Of a stretch of DNA of 64,000 nt, positions 11,990 to 21,100 are shown piece after piece. Under the pieces are notes generated by a model that was not told the DNA's origin, did no database searches, and saw nothing but the letters and a program-made list of their open reading frames with translations. Numbering within the stretch: position 1 is the first letter of the stretch; every line of letters begins with the position of its first letter. A program made the translations under genes and the position numbers. Origin of the DNA: Molossus alvarezi (Eukaryota; Chordata; Mammalia; Chiroptera; Molossidae); NCBI GenBank assembly GCA_037176705.1, contig CM073908.1, positions 130,685,430-130,749,429 of the forward strand, read 5' to 3'.

Positions 11990-12956
11990 AAGACAGACCC
12001 TCTTTTGCATGTTTCTTTATATGCAAAAAAGAGTTTGCAGATATGAACAAAAAATTAAAGATCTTGAGAAGATTTTCCTGGTTATCTAGATGCACCAGAC
12101 TAATACAAGTAATTAAGAGGAGAAAAGTTTTCCCAGTTGGGTCAGATAGAAGATGGAAGAAGGAGAAGGGATTTTAGGTGTGGTTGGTACTTGCCCTGCC
12201 ATTGCTGGCTTTGAAAATGGAAGTGCAGACCATGAGCCAAGGAATGCTGCAGCCCTGAGTTGCCAGCTAGCAAGGAAACAAGACTTCATTTTTACGAATG
12301 CAAGGACCTGAATTTTGGAAAGAGCAGAAAAAGGATTGTGGAGGGCGGCTGAACCAAGGTGTCTTGTTTCTGTGGTGTTTGCACTGACTCGCCCAGGAGC
12401 TTTCAGTGCCAGGGATGAGGCCCTGTGGTATTTGCACGGTCTCGCCCAGGAGCCTTTATTCCCTGGCCCCCTGTTGACCCTGCCTGCTGAAAAGTCTCAT
12501 GCAGAAGAATCTGTGCAAGGTCTCTCGTAAATCCTGTGTGCTGGCAAAGCCCAGGCAGGAGCCTAATGAGCTAAGAATGTATCAAAAGTCTCAACCTGAG
12601 CTCAGAGGCCGATAAGAAATATCTGGGGTTTGAAGACAATACACCTTTAACCTTCCCACCTTTCAAATTGGCTATATAATTAACTTGCTGTGCTAGCTTG
12701 GAGTCACTGTTTCTCCATCAGAGAGGAGTGTCCCACCGGCCCCAGCTTTTCTCTCTATAATGTCTCTGTGTCTTTCTTAGTCTCCTGTCGCCCCCTACTC
12801 AGGTCTGGTTCAACTAGCTGCGCAGGTCACAGCAAGGATTTTCCTTTAGAGCCTGCAGGAGAGAACACAGCCCTGAAGATACCTTGAGTTTAGTCCACTG
12901 AGACCCATGTCAGACTTCTGACCCCCAGAACTGTAAGAAAATAAATTTGTATTGCG
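11990..12956 (+). repeat. Ancient LTR-like (MaLR/MLT-type?) repeat, interrupted
   Basis: Recognisable blocks of an old mammalian repeat are GATCTTGAGAAGATTTTCCTGG (about 12060), GAAAATGGAAGTGCAGACCATGAGCC (about 12213), then after the solo LTR GAGAACACAGCCCTGAAGATACC and CTTCTGACCCCCAGAACTGTAAG with an AATAAA near the end. I recognise the consensus as a mammal-wide interspersed repeat but am unsure of the family. A younger LTR (12337-12834) splits it. Confidence 0.5.
12337..12834 (+). mobile_element. Solo LTR of an endogenous retrovirus
   Basis: The 498-bp block begins TGTGGAGGGC and ends GGTCACAGCA (TG...CA). Direct repeats of 5-6 bp (A)AGGAT flank it at 12331-12336 and 12834-12839. A TATA-like TATATAA lies at about 12673. 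The U3-like part holds a tandem imperfect 53-bp duplication (units starting near 12370 and 12423, each with CTCGCCCAGGAGC). No internal gag-pol-env sequence is present, so this is a recombined solo LTR nested in an older repeat. Retroviral class is not determined. Confidence 0.75.
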
Positions 12957-13228
12957 TCCTGGCCGGGTTTGCTCAGTGGTTGGAGCATGGGCCTGTGGAC
13001 CCAAAGGTTTCAGGTTTAATTCCTGGCAAAGAGCATGTACCTGGGTTGCAAGTTTGATCCCCAGCCCTGGATGAGGTTGTGAGGGAGGCAATCAATTGAT
13101 GTCTCTCTCATATGGATGTTTCACTCTCTCTCTCCCTCCCTCCCTTCTACTCTATCTAAAAAAATCAATGAAAAAATATCCTCAGGTAAGGATTAACAAA
13201 AAAATAAAATAAAATAAAATAAAATAAA
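12955..13228 (+). mobile_element. VES-type SINE with (AAAAT)n tail
   Basis: Forward SINE with head CTGGCCGGGTTTGCTCAGTGG, TC-rich body, the degenerate tail hairpin TCCTCAGGTAAGGA, and an expanded (AAAAT)n tail at about 13198-13228. It sits directly at the AT-rich end of the ancient repeat, a typical A-rich landing site. Confidence 0.9.
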
Positions 13229-13281
13229 GAAGGAATATATATATATGTGTATATTTAATAGCAGATTAAAAAATTCTTTGT

Positions 13282-13519
13282 GCCCTGGTCGGTTTTGCTC
13301 AGTGGTTAGAGCTTCGGCCTGCGGTCCACAAAGATCCGGGTTCAGTTCCCGCTAAGGGCATGTGCCTTGGCTGCAGTTTATCCCCGGCCCTGGCTGGGTC
13401 GTGCGGGTGGCAGCCACTCGATGGTGTCCCTTTCACGTCGATGTTTCTCTCTCTCTCCCTCTGGCTCTATCTGAATAAAAAAATGGAAAAATGTCCTCGG
13501 GTGAGGATAAAAAATATAT
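13282..13519 (+). mobile_element. VES-type SINE
   Basis: Forward SINE with head GCCCTGGTCGGTTTTGCTCAG and the intact tail hairpin TCCTCGGGTGAGGA before the A-rich tail. The 9-bp duplication ATTCTTTGT lies at 13273-13281 and 13520-13528. Confidence 0.93.
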
Positions 13520-13528
13520 ATTCTTTGT

Positions 13529-13944
13529 AATAAAGACAACTTTATTTATTCTAATAGCAAAATAGCATTACACAAAAATGACCACCATAAAAAAATTTAA
13601 AAAAACATATTATGATTCCATCACAATTGCTACGAGTCTGTCTCTTATTGGGTCCTTCTCTTATTGTCAATAACTTATAAAGGGAGATATTTATGAGCAC
13701 CAATGAGGAAACCATGTTTCTTCAATTTTTGTTTGGTTATTTAATATTTTTAGCTGTGTATTTTAGTTATGTTTAGTCTTTAATAAGCTTATTTCTAGAC
13801 TATATTGAAAATATTTATCTTTAACAAACTGGTGATACTTTATTTCAATTCCAGTGCTGTGAAAAATAGAAGATATTTTAATAAATATGAGACCTAACTT
13901 AGCAACTATATCAGAGGTACTTACTTGTTAGTGTGTAATGGTAT
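13529..13944. other. Unique non-coding DNA
   Basis: AT-rich sequence with no recognised repeat, coding frame or RNA gene. Confidence 0.5.
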
Positions 13945-14985
13945 GTATTTATTTTTACTGAGATATAATTGACATAAAGTACTGTAAATTTAAGGTGTAA
14001 AATGTGTTGATTTGATACATTTACATACTGCAATGTGATTACTATCATAGTGTTAGCTAACACCTCCATCATGTCACATAATTATCATTTTTTTTTGTGA
14101 TGAGAATTAAGATCTAGTCTCTTAGCACCTTTGAAGTTTATAATACAGTATCATTGACTATAATCATTATGTTGTGCATTAGATCTCCAGAACTTATTTA
14201 TCTATTAGTTGCAAGTTTGTACCCTTAAACAATATCTCCCCAATTAGTTCACCCCCAGTCCTGAGAACCACCATTCTATTCTGTTTTCACAAATTCAGCT
14301 TTTTTAGATTCCACATATAAGTGATATCATACAGTATATGTCTTTTTCTATCTGACATCTCACTTAGCATAATGCTCTCAAGGTCCATCCATGTTGTCAC
14401 AAATGGCAGAATTACCTTCCTTCTCACAGCTGAATAATGTTCCACTGTGTGTGTGTATGTGCGTGTGTATTACATTTTCTTTATCCTTTTGTTCAGTGAA
14501 AGTCTCTAGGTTGTTTCCATATCTTTGCTTTTATGAATAAAGCTACAGATATCTTTTCAATATCCTGTTTTTATTTCCTTTGGTTATATACCTGAAAATG
14601 AGATTGCTGAAACCATAAATGGGATAAGGGATTAATAGCTAAAAATTTTAAGGAACTCATATAACATCTAAAATCCAATTAAAATTGGGTGGAGGAACTG
14701 AATAGACATTTTTCTAAAGAAGACACCCAAATGGCCAACAGGTACATGAAAAGATGTCTAACATCACTAATCATCCAGGACATGAAAATCAACACTACAA
14801 TGAGATATCTATCGCCTCATACCTGTTAAAATGGCTATCATCAAGAAGACAAGAGATAACAAGTGTTGGCAAGGATGTGGACTAAAGGGAACCCTCGTGG
14901 TTCATAGTCTGTGGGTAGGAATGTAAATTGGCTCAGCCACTTCAAAACAATAGTATGGAGGGTCCTCAAAAATTAAAAATAGTGT
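13945..14985 (-). mobile_element. Old L1 3' end with 5' inversion
   Basis: From 13945 to about 14612 the sequence is antisense to an old mammalian L1 3' end (TTTACTGAGATATAATTGAC, CACTTAGCATAATGCTCTCA). From about 14620 to 14985 it is sense ORF2 (GGCCAACAGGTACATGAAAA, AACAAGTGTTGGCAAGGATG). The sense part stops at ORF2 sequence just upstream of where the antisense part ends. That fits twin priming followed by long decay. Confidence 0.78.
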
Positions 14986-15239
14986 TTATGTTTTTATTAA
15001 CATTTGAGGAAATTTTCTGTTGTTAAAAGAAGAAAATTTTTCTGATGTACATACTTTATGCAGCCATGTTACAAAAAATAAAAAATAAAAGATATATGGT
15101 AATATATTATAAACAAGCAGAGGTCAAATCTTGGGTAGAAGTTTTGAATAACAATTGAATTGTTCAGCCTTAATTGGACTTACCGACATCAAATGAGGAA
15201 CAAACTTGGAACAATTTATATATTTTCCTTTCCATTCTA
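14986..15239. other. Unique non-coding DNA
   Basis: AT-rich spacer. No feature recognised. Confidence 0.5.
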
Positions 15240-15485
15240 AGACAATGTAGAATAGTGATAAAGAACTTGCCTTCCAGAGCCATATTGTGTGGTTTTAGTC
15301 TCTGGTGCTTACGATTCTCTAGCTGTGTGCTTCATGCAGGTTCATGCATGACTATTTTGGTTTCCTTGTCTACATAATGAGGACAACAGCATTCTTTCAT
15401 AAAATGATTTCAAGAACTATAAGTAACACAGTTACAACAGTGCCTGGAAGAAACTAAGTACTAAATAAATCTTAGTAATCATAAT
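15240..15485 (+). mobile_element. MIR SINE
   Basis: MIR order is clear: GATAAAGAACTTGCCTTCCAGAG, the core TCTAGCTGTGTGCTTCATGC, TTTCCTTGTCTACATAATGAGGA, CAGTGCCTGGAAGAAACTAAG, and the terminal AATAAAT with trailing AATCATAAT. Divergence is moderate, with no coding content. Confidence 0.85.
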
Positions 15486-15679
15486 TTTACCTTGGGCATT
15501 CTTACTCTTATTCCTGAACTGTTACCTAGATCCTATCTTCTCCAATTGTCTATAGTAATCTTTAAAATTCTATTGAAATCTTTTAAAATCTTATCCTTTT
15601 TTTTGGTTCTTTGTTTTCATATAAATAATTGAAGACATACTTAATTAAAAACAAAACAAAACAAAACAAAAAAACTCTG

Positions 15680-15890
15680 GCCCTAGCCGGTGTGGCTTGG
15701 TTGGTTGGGCATTGTCCTATGTGCTGAAGGGCTACACATTCGATTCCTGGCCAGGACACATGCCAAGGTTGTGGATTCCATCCCTGGTTGGGGTGGGTGC
15801 AGGAGGCAGCAGATGGATGTTTCTCTCTCTCTCTTTCCCTTTCCCTTCTCCTCTCTCTAAAATCAATAAAAACTAACAAACAACAACAAC
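15680..15890 (+). mobile_element. VES-type SINE
   Basis: Forward SINE with head GCCCTAGCCGGTGTGGCTTG. It lacks the extra 3' hairpin and ends AATCAATAAAAAC. The 9-bp duplication AAAACTCTG is at 15671-15679 and 15891-15899. Confidence 0.92.
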
Positions 15891-16169
15891 AAAACTCTGT
15901 TGGTGGCAAATTCCTCTCTCAATTATGGTCTAACCATCCTTCACTTCATATTCAAGCTTCTAGTCACACATTTCATTATTTCCTCAATTCATGGGAATTG
16001 ACTTACACCAAACACACTTTCCATCTCTTCATGTATTCACCTGACTCAATCACTCTTATCTCACTAATGAAATTAATGACTTTCTAAACATCAAATCAAA
16101 TGAATTTTTTTATTGTTAATTTATGAGACTTTCTCCAGCTTTAGTGTTGTCAATCAGTTCTTCCTTACA

Positions 16170-16386
16170 GTCTTTTTTTTTTTTTTTTTTTTTTTCATTT
16201 ATCTTCAGACAGAGAAAGAGAGAAACATTGATGCAAGAGAGACACATCAAGTGGCTGCCACCCACACAATCCCTACCAGGGCCAGAGACAAACTGCAACT
16301 GAGGTACGTGCCCTCAGCGGGAACCAAACCCGGGACTCTCTGGTCCGCTGGCCGATGCTCCAACCGCTGAGTCAAACTAGCCAGGG
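16170..16386 (-). mobile_element. VES-type SINE
   Basis: Reverse SINE with a long T-run (about 16172-16195), GA-rich body and a head whose complement contains GACTCAGCGGTTGGAGC. The imperfect duplication CCTTACA(G/T)TCTTTTT starts at 16163 and 16387. Confidence 0.92.
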
Positions 16387-16789
16387 CCTTACATTCTTTT
16401 TAACTTAGTCTCCATGCTGCTGTTCTCCCTGTTTGTCCTTCTATTCTATTGATAGCTCTCATTCAAATGTATTGCTTTTTCTTCTAGTTATCGCTTATAT
16501 GCTGACACTTTCCAGAGACGTGTTCTAAACTCTGTGCTTTATGCAAGTTGTGTCCTACACAGTCTCCCTACCAAATGTGTGGTAGGGACTAAAATTCAGC
16601 TTGCTTCTAGAATAAAAAGACAAGAGATATCTATTTTGATGAGGATGTTGAACAATAAGAACTTTCATACACTGTTACTGTGAGTGTATGTTAGCACAAC
16701 CTCTACAGAAAACTGCACAGTCTCCCAGGATCTTCAGTATATTAACCCAATTTCTCAAGCCTAGATACATGTAAAATAGTTTCAGTTTG
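16387..16789. other. Unique DNA with a possible very old L1 scrap
   Basis: Part of 16600-16780 vaguely resembles sense L1 ORF2 3' sequence (ATACACTGTTACTGTGAGTGTA). The match is too weak to call. The rest is unique. Confidence 0.35.
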
Positions 16790-17041
16790 CTAACCCTCAC
16801 CACTGTGAAAATTGCAATTCCCAAATTTAGTTCAATATTTTTATCATTCTTTGTGTGTGTGTGTTGAAATTTATACCTGAAATGTAATCATCGTAACTGT
16901 GAGATTTGATAAATTTGACAAATACATACGCTTGCCTACACTTGTGAAACTCACCTCTGTCAAAATGTATATTTCCATCATCCCATAAATTTTCCTCATG
17001 CCCAGGCCCTGTCAGTTCCCCAGAACCCTAACAAAAACTTT
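16790..17041 (-). mobile_element. Ancient L1 3' end, left part
   Basis: Antisense to the 3' end of an old mammalian L1: TTATACCTGAAATGTAATCAT, AAACTCACCTCTGTCAAAATG, TTTCCATCATCCC. It continues at 19327 on the far side of the inserted HAL1. Confidence 0.65.
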
Positions 17042-17426
17042 CTGATTTCTTTTTTTTTTCAAATCTTTATTGTTGGATGTAAAATGTATTACAGATGTTC
17101 CACCTTTTTCCCCCACTCCCCACTTTGACCCCCTCCCTCCTCCCCACTCCTGCCCCCCTCCCACCTTTTCCCACACTATTGTCTGTGTCCATTGGTTATG
17201 CATATAAGTTCTTTGGTTTATTTCTTCCCACCCCCCCAACCCCTTTCCCTTTGAGGTTTGTCAGTCTAGCAATGAATTTGTGCTTCTTAATCCCTTCACC
17301 TTTTTCACCCATTCCCCCAACCCCCTTCCCAACTGGCAACCAACAAAATGTTCTCTGTATCTATGAGAATGTTTCTGTTCTTCCTGTTCATTTTTTTTGT
17401 AGATTCCATTGTTGATAGATATGTAT

Positions 17427-18368
17427 TCATTGCCATTTTGTTTGTTCATACATTTTATCTTTATCCTCAAAAAGACCCTTCATCATTTCATATAATAACG
17501 GTTTGGTAGTGATGAACTCCTTTAACTTTTTCTTGTCTGGGAAAGTTTTTATATGTCCATCGATTCTAAATGACAGCTTTGCAGGATAGAGTAATCTTGG
17601 TTGTAGGTTCTTGGTTTTCATCACTCTGAATATTTCTTGCCACTCCCTTCTGGCCTGCAAAGTTTCTTTTGAGAAATCAGCTGACAGCCTAATGGGTACT
17701 CCCTTGTAGGTAACTAGTTGCCTTTCTCTTGCTGCTTTTAAGATTCTCTCTTTGTCTTGAACCTTTTGCATTTTGATGATGATGTGTCTTGGTGTGTGCC
17801 TCTTGGGGTTCATCTTGTTTGGGACTCTCTGTGCTTCCTGGACTTGTATGTCTGTTTCCTTCACCAAGTTAGGAAAGTTTTCTGCCATTGTTGTTTCAAA
17901 CAGGTTTTCAATTTCTTGTTCTCTCTCTTCTCCTTCGGGCACCCCCAAGATGCGAATGTTGGCACGCTTGAAGTTGTCCCAGAGGCTCCTTACACTATCC
18001 TCATTTCTTTGGATTCTTTTTTCTTTTTGCTGTTCTGATTGGGGATTTTTTGCTTCCTTATATTCCAAATCGATGGTTTGCTCCATGGATTTACATACTC
18101 TATTATTGAAGCTGTGTAAATTATTCTTTATTTCAGTTAATGCCTCCTTCAATTCTAACTGTGTATCCATGATTTCTAACTGGTCCTTTTTTACGCTCTT
18201 GAGGCCCTCCCTAAGTTCACTGAGGTTCTCACTAAGTTCATTGAGCATCCTTATAAGCAGTATTTTGAACTCAGTATCTGTTAGGTTGCTTATCTCCCTT
18301 TCGCTTAGTTCTTTTATTGGGGTTTTGTTCTGTTCTTTCATTTGAGACTTGTTTCTTTGTCTCCTCAT
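17427..18368 (-). CDS. ORF1: HAL1 ORF1p, intact, 313 aa
   Basis: L1-type ORF1 protein, expected to form trimers, bind the element RNA as a cytoplasmic RNP and act as a nucleic-acid chaperone. Layout: basic N-tail (1-20, RRQRNKSQMKEQNK), coiled-coil region about 25-125 rich in L/E/K heptads, RRM about 137-230 starting NIRILGVPEGEE, and C-terminal domain about 231-300 (ADFSKETLQARREW, RLLYPAKLSFRID, FPDKKKLKEF). Residues 137-300 align without gaps to residues 134-297 of the intact L1 ORF1p here with about 71% identity by hand count. The N-terminal half is much more diverged. The first ATG follows the GC-rich leader and gives an N-terminus similar to L1 ORF1p. No stop or frameshift is present. 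No ORF2 follows. Confidence 0.92.
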   Translation of the reverse strand: MRRQRNKSQMKEQNKTPIKELSEREISNLTDTEFKILLIRMLNELSENLSELREGLKSVKKDQLEIMDTQLELKEALTEIKNNLHSFNNRVCKSMEQTIDLEYKEAKNPQSEQQKEKRIQRNEDSVRSLWDNFKRANIRILGVPEGEEREQEIENLFETTMAENFPNLVKETDIQVQEAQRVPNKMNPKRHTPRHIIIKMQKVQDKERILKAARERQLVTYKGVPIRLSADFSKETLQARREWQEIFRVMKTKNLQPRLLYPAKLSFRIDGHIKTFPDKKKLKEFITTKPLLYEMMKGLFEDKDKMYEQTKWQ

Positions 18369-19314
18369 TTTGGCTGCCTCTCTGTGTTTGTTTCTGTGTA
18401 TTACTTAATGAGAGGTATGGGGCTCGCTGAGACCCGATGCTGCTCATTTGAAAGAATTTAGGAAAAACCTGAAGCAGGATCCAAGACTGGCCAATCCTAT
18501 GGTTAAGCAAGTGGCAACAGCTTGGGTGGGCTTGAAAGTTGTGTGGGGCGGGGCGGGGCCTCAGGGTGTCAGCAGGGCGGGGCTACCAGTGTGAGCCAGG
18601 TTGCTGGGGTCCCAGTTATGGCTTCTGTCTGCCGCCCCTGGGAAGGGCTCACCAAAGGAACAAAGGCCTCTTACAGCACGTTTGTCCCCGAGGAAGCCCC
18701 CTCTCCTGCCCTCGCTCCAGTGCCAAACAGCTCAGTTCTTCCCTGTGTGTCTCTGGCGCCCCTCAAGCTGCCTCCCCCCCGAGCTTAGAGGGAGAGAGTC
18801 CGATAAGTCCGTGCGCCGGCCCTTTAGGGAGCTGCCTGAGGCTCCAGCTGCGTCAGCTTCCCTGAGCCTCAGTTTCTGCTGGTTTTTCCAGCCAGAAGTT
18901 ATGGGGACTTCTCTTCCTGGCACTGGAACCCTGAATGGGGCACCTGGTGTGGGACGGGGACCCCTCAGTCCTCACGAAGGACCTTCCCAGCCGCGGGAGC
19001 TTCCTGATTTTTATCTGCCACACGTGGGTGTGGGACCAGCCAGTCGCGCCGCAGCGTGCCGCCGCCACCCCTCGCACCGCCACCCCTCCTACAAGTCTGG
19101 ATGTGGCTGCTTTTTTTTTTTTTAATTCCGTAGTTGTAGGACTTCCATTCAGCTTGATTTCAGGCGGTTTTGAATGATGGTTGTTCTGTAGTTTAGTTGT
19201 AACTTTGATGTGGTTGTGGGAGGACGCAATACCTCGTTGACCTATGCCGCCATCTTGACCGGAAGTCCACAGCAATCATTTCTGGGTTTCCCGGGTCTCC
19301 CTAAATCCTGCCTC
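18369..19314 (-). promoter_or_regulatory. HAL1 5'UTR / internal promoter region
   Basis: GC- and CpG-rich leader upstream of HAL1 ORF1, densest at about 18520-19100. The motif CAAGATGGCGGC (antisense at 19246-19257), about 57 nt inside the 5' end, matches the YY1-binding core used by human L1 and many TATA-less promoters. An A-rich run lies at about 19110-19123. Promoter function is inferred from family behaviour. Confidence 0.6.
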
Positions 19315-19326
19315 CTGATTTCTTTT

Positions 19327-21100
19327 CTAATGAATTAGTTTTTTCTGTCCTACAACCTCATATAAGTAAACTCATATAGTGTATAACTTTTTGAGTCCAG
19401 ATTCTTTTGCTCATTGTAATGTCCACAATGTTGAGTATATCAGTTTATTCCTTTTTATTGTTGTGGATTGAAACACCACAATTTGTTTATCCATTATCCT
19501 GTGATGGACATTTGGCATGCATTCAGTTTTGAGTTATTACGAGAAAAGGCACTATTAATGCACTTGCACAGATCAAACATTTGAAAAAATTCCTTTTTGA
19601 GAAATACTTAGAATTTGAATTATTCCATCATAATATATATGTATAATTAACTTTATTAGAAACCTCCTCATAGTTTTTTTAAATGGTTGTGTTATTTTAC
19701 AAACCAAAAAGCATTGTACTTAATTTTCTTCAGTTGTTCCATGTCCTCTCCAATATTTGGAGATATCAGTCTTTTTCATTATCTCCATTATTCATGTATA
19801 TCTCATCATGATGTGCCTGTTCAAGATTTTTGCCTACTTTTATTCAATTGTTTCTTTTTATTATTGAGTTTAGGAATTCTTTATATATTCTGGATACCAA
19901 TACTTTATCATACATGTAATTTACAAATAATTTCTTCAGGTCTGCTGTTTACCAATTAATTTTCTTGTGTGTTTTTATGAGTGAACATTTCAATTTTGAT
20001 GAAATCTAAATTATAATTTTTTAAAACTATTATAGTTTTTTTTTTTTTTTCTGTATGTTAGCTAAGAAAGCTTTGCTAATTCCAGTTAGTGAAGAAATTC
20101 TACTATATTTTCTTCATGAAGTTTTATATGTTTAGCATTTTTATAGTTAGGTCTGTGATCCATCTTATATTAATTTTTGTGGAGGTTGTGAGGTAGGGAT
20201 CAAGGTTTATTTATTTTTCATATCCTAGTTTTTCCGGTACCATTTGTTGGAAGGACTTTCTTTTTCCCATTGATGTGTGTGTGTGTGTGCGCGCATGTGT
20301 GTGCATGTGTACATGTGCATGCTTTGGCCAGATATCAATTATCTGTATAAGTGAGGACTTATTTCTTCATTCTCTGTTCTATTGCGTTGAACTATTGTCT
20401 ATCATCATGTAATGATTACCATAACTTTATATTGAGTCTTAAATTCAGGTATTTTAAGCCCTCTGATGTAGTTCTACTTTTTTAAGTTTATGTTAAATAC
20501 TCTAGATCTTCACATACATTTCAGATTCAACATTTCAATCCTGCTTTGACTATTATTTAGATTAAATTTAATCTATATATCAATTTGGAGAGAGTTGACA
20601 ACTTGACAATATTGTCTTTCTATCCCATAGACATGAATATCTTTTCACTTAACTTAAATCTTCATTAACTATTCTCAGTGTTTTATGTTTTCATGGTTGA
20701 AATCTTGCCTGTCTTTTATTAAATACATATTTCAGTATTTTATGTATTTTTTTCATTTTTATTACTAGCTTATAAAAGTACAAATGGTATTTGTATATTA
20801 ATCCTATATCCTGACACTTTGTTAAGATCACTTATTTTTGTAGTAGTTTTAAAATGGATTCCTCAAGGTTTTCCACATAAATAATCATGTCATCTGTAAA
20901 TCATTACAGTTCTACTTCTTTTCTAGTTTTGATGCTTTCTATTTCTTTGTCCCCCCTCCACTAACTAGTAACTTCAGTACAAATTGAAGAGAGAGCAGAC
21001 TTGGCCTTTTTCTCAGTATTAGGGGAAAAAACATCCAGTATTCACTAATTAATTATAATGTTAGTTGTAGGCTTTTTTCTTGTATATTGAGGGCTTTTTC
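19327..21100 (-). mobile_element. Ancient L1, right part, antisense
   Basis: Resumes the old L1 after the HAL1. Diagnostic antisense stretches are TATCCATTATCCTGTGATGG, TTTTTGCCTACTTTTATTCA, CCATTTGTTGGAAGGACTTT and TCATGTCATCTGTAAATCAT. No ORF survives. A (TG)n run lies at about 20273-20308. Divergence is much higher than in the bat L1s in this window. Confidence 0.75.

Larger units (their letters stand above)
17054..19314 (-). mobile_element. Complete HAL1 (half-L1) retrotransposon
   Basis: This 2.26-kb element has a GC-rich 5'UTR (18369-19314), one intact ORF1 (17427-18368), and a 373-bp 3'UTR (17054-17426) ending CAACAATAAAG plus an A-tail. There is no ORF2 at all. The 12-bp direct repeats CTGATTTCTTTT at 17042-17053 and 19315-19326 define a clean insertion. 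The 3'UTR shares ACTTATATGCATA, CCAATGGACA, a G-rich tract and AACATCTGTAA with the L1s here, so it should be copied by L1 ORF2p in trans. HAL1 is an established class of ORF1-only L1 derivative. A copy this complete is unusual. Confidence 0.92.

Noticed and set aside
12959..13030. tRNA-like A/B box suggesting a tRNA gene
   Set aside because: It is the head of a VES SINE, followed by TC-rich body and A-tail, and the cloverleaf is not complete. The same applies to the other SINE heads.
17773..18345. Plus-strand 190-codon frame opposite the HAL1 ORF1
   Set aside because: Mirror of the real ORF1. A similar mirror frame lies opposite the L1 ORF1 (39144-39737). Hydrophobic runs come from complementing Lys/Glu-rich codons, not from a membrane protein.
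18601..19125. 174-codon plus-strand frame in GC-rich DNA
   Set aside because: Lies in the HAL1 5'UTR on the opposite strand. GC-rich DNA has few stops. No conserved features seen.
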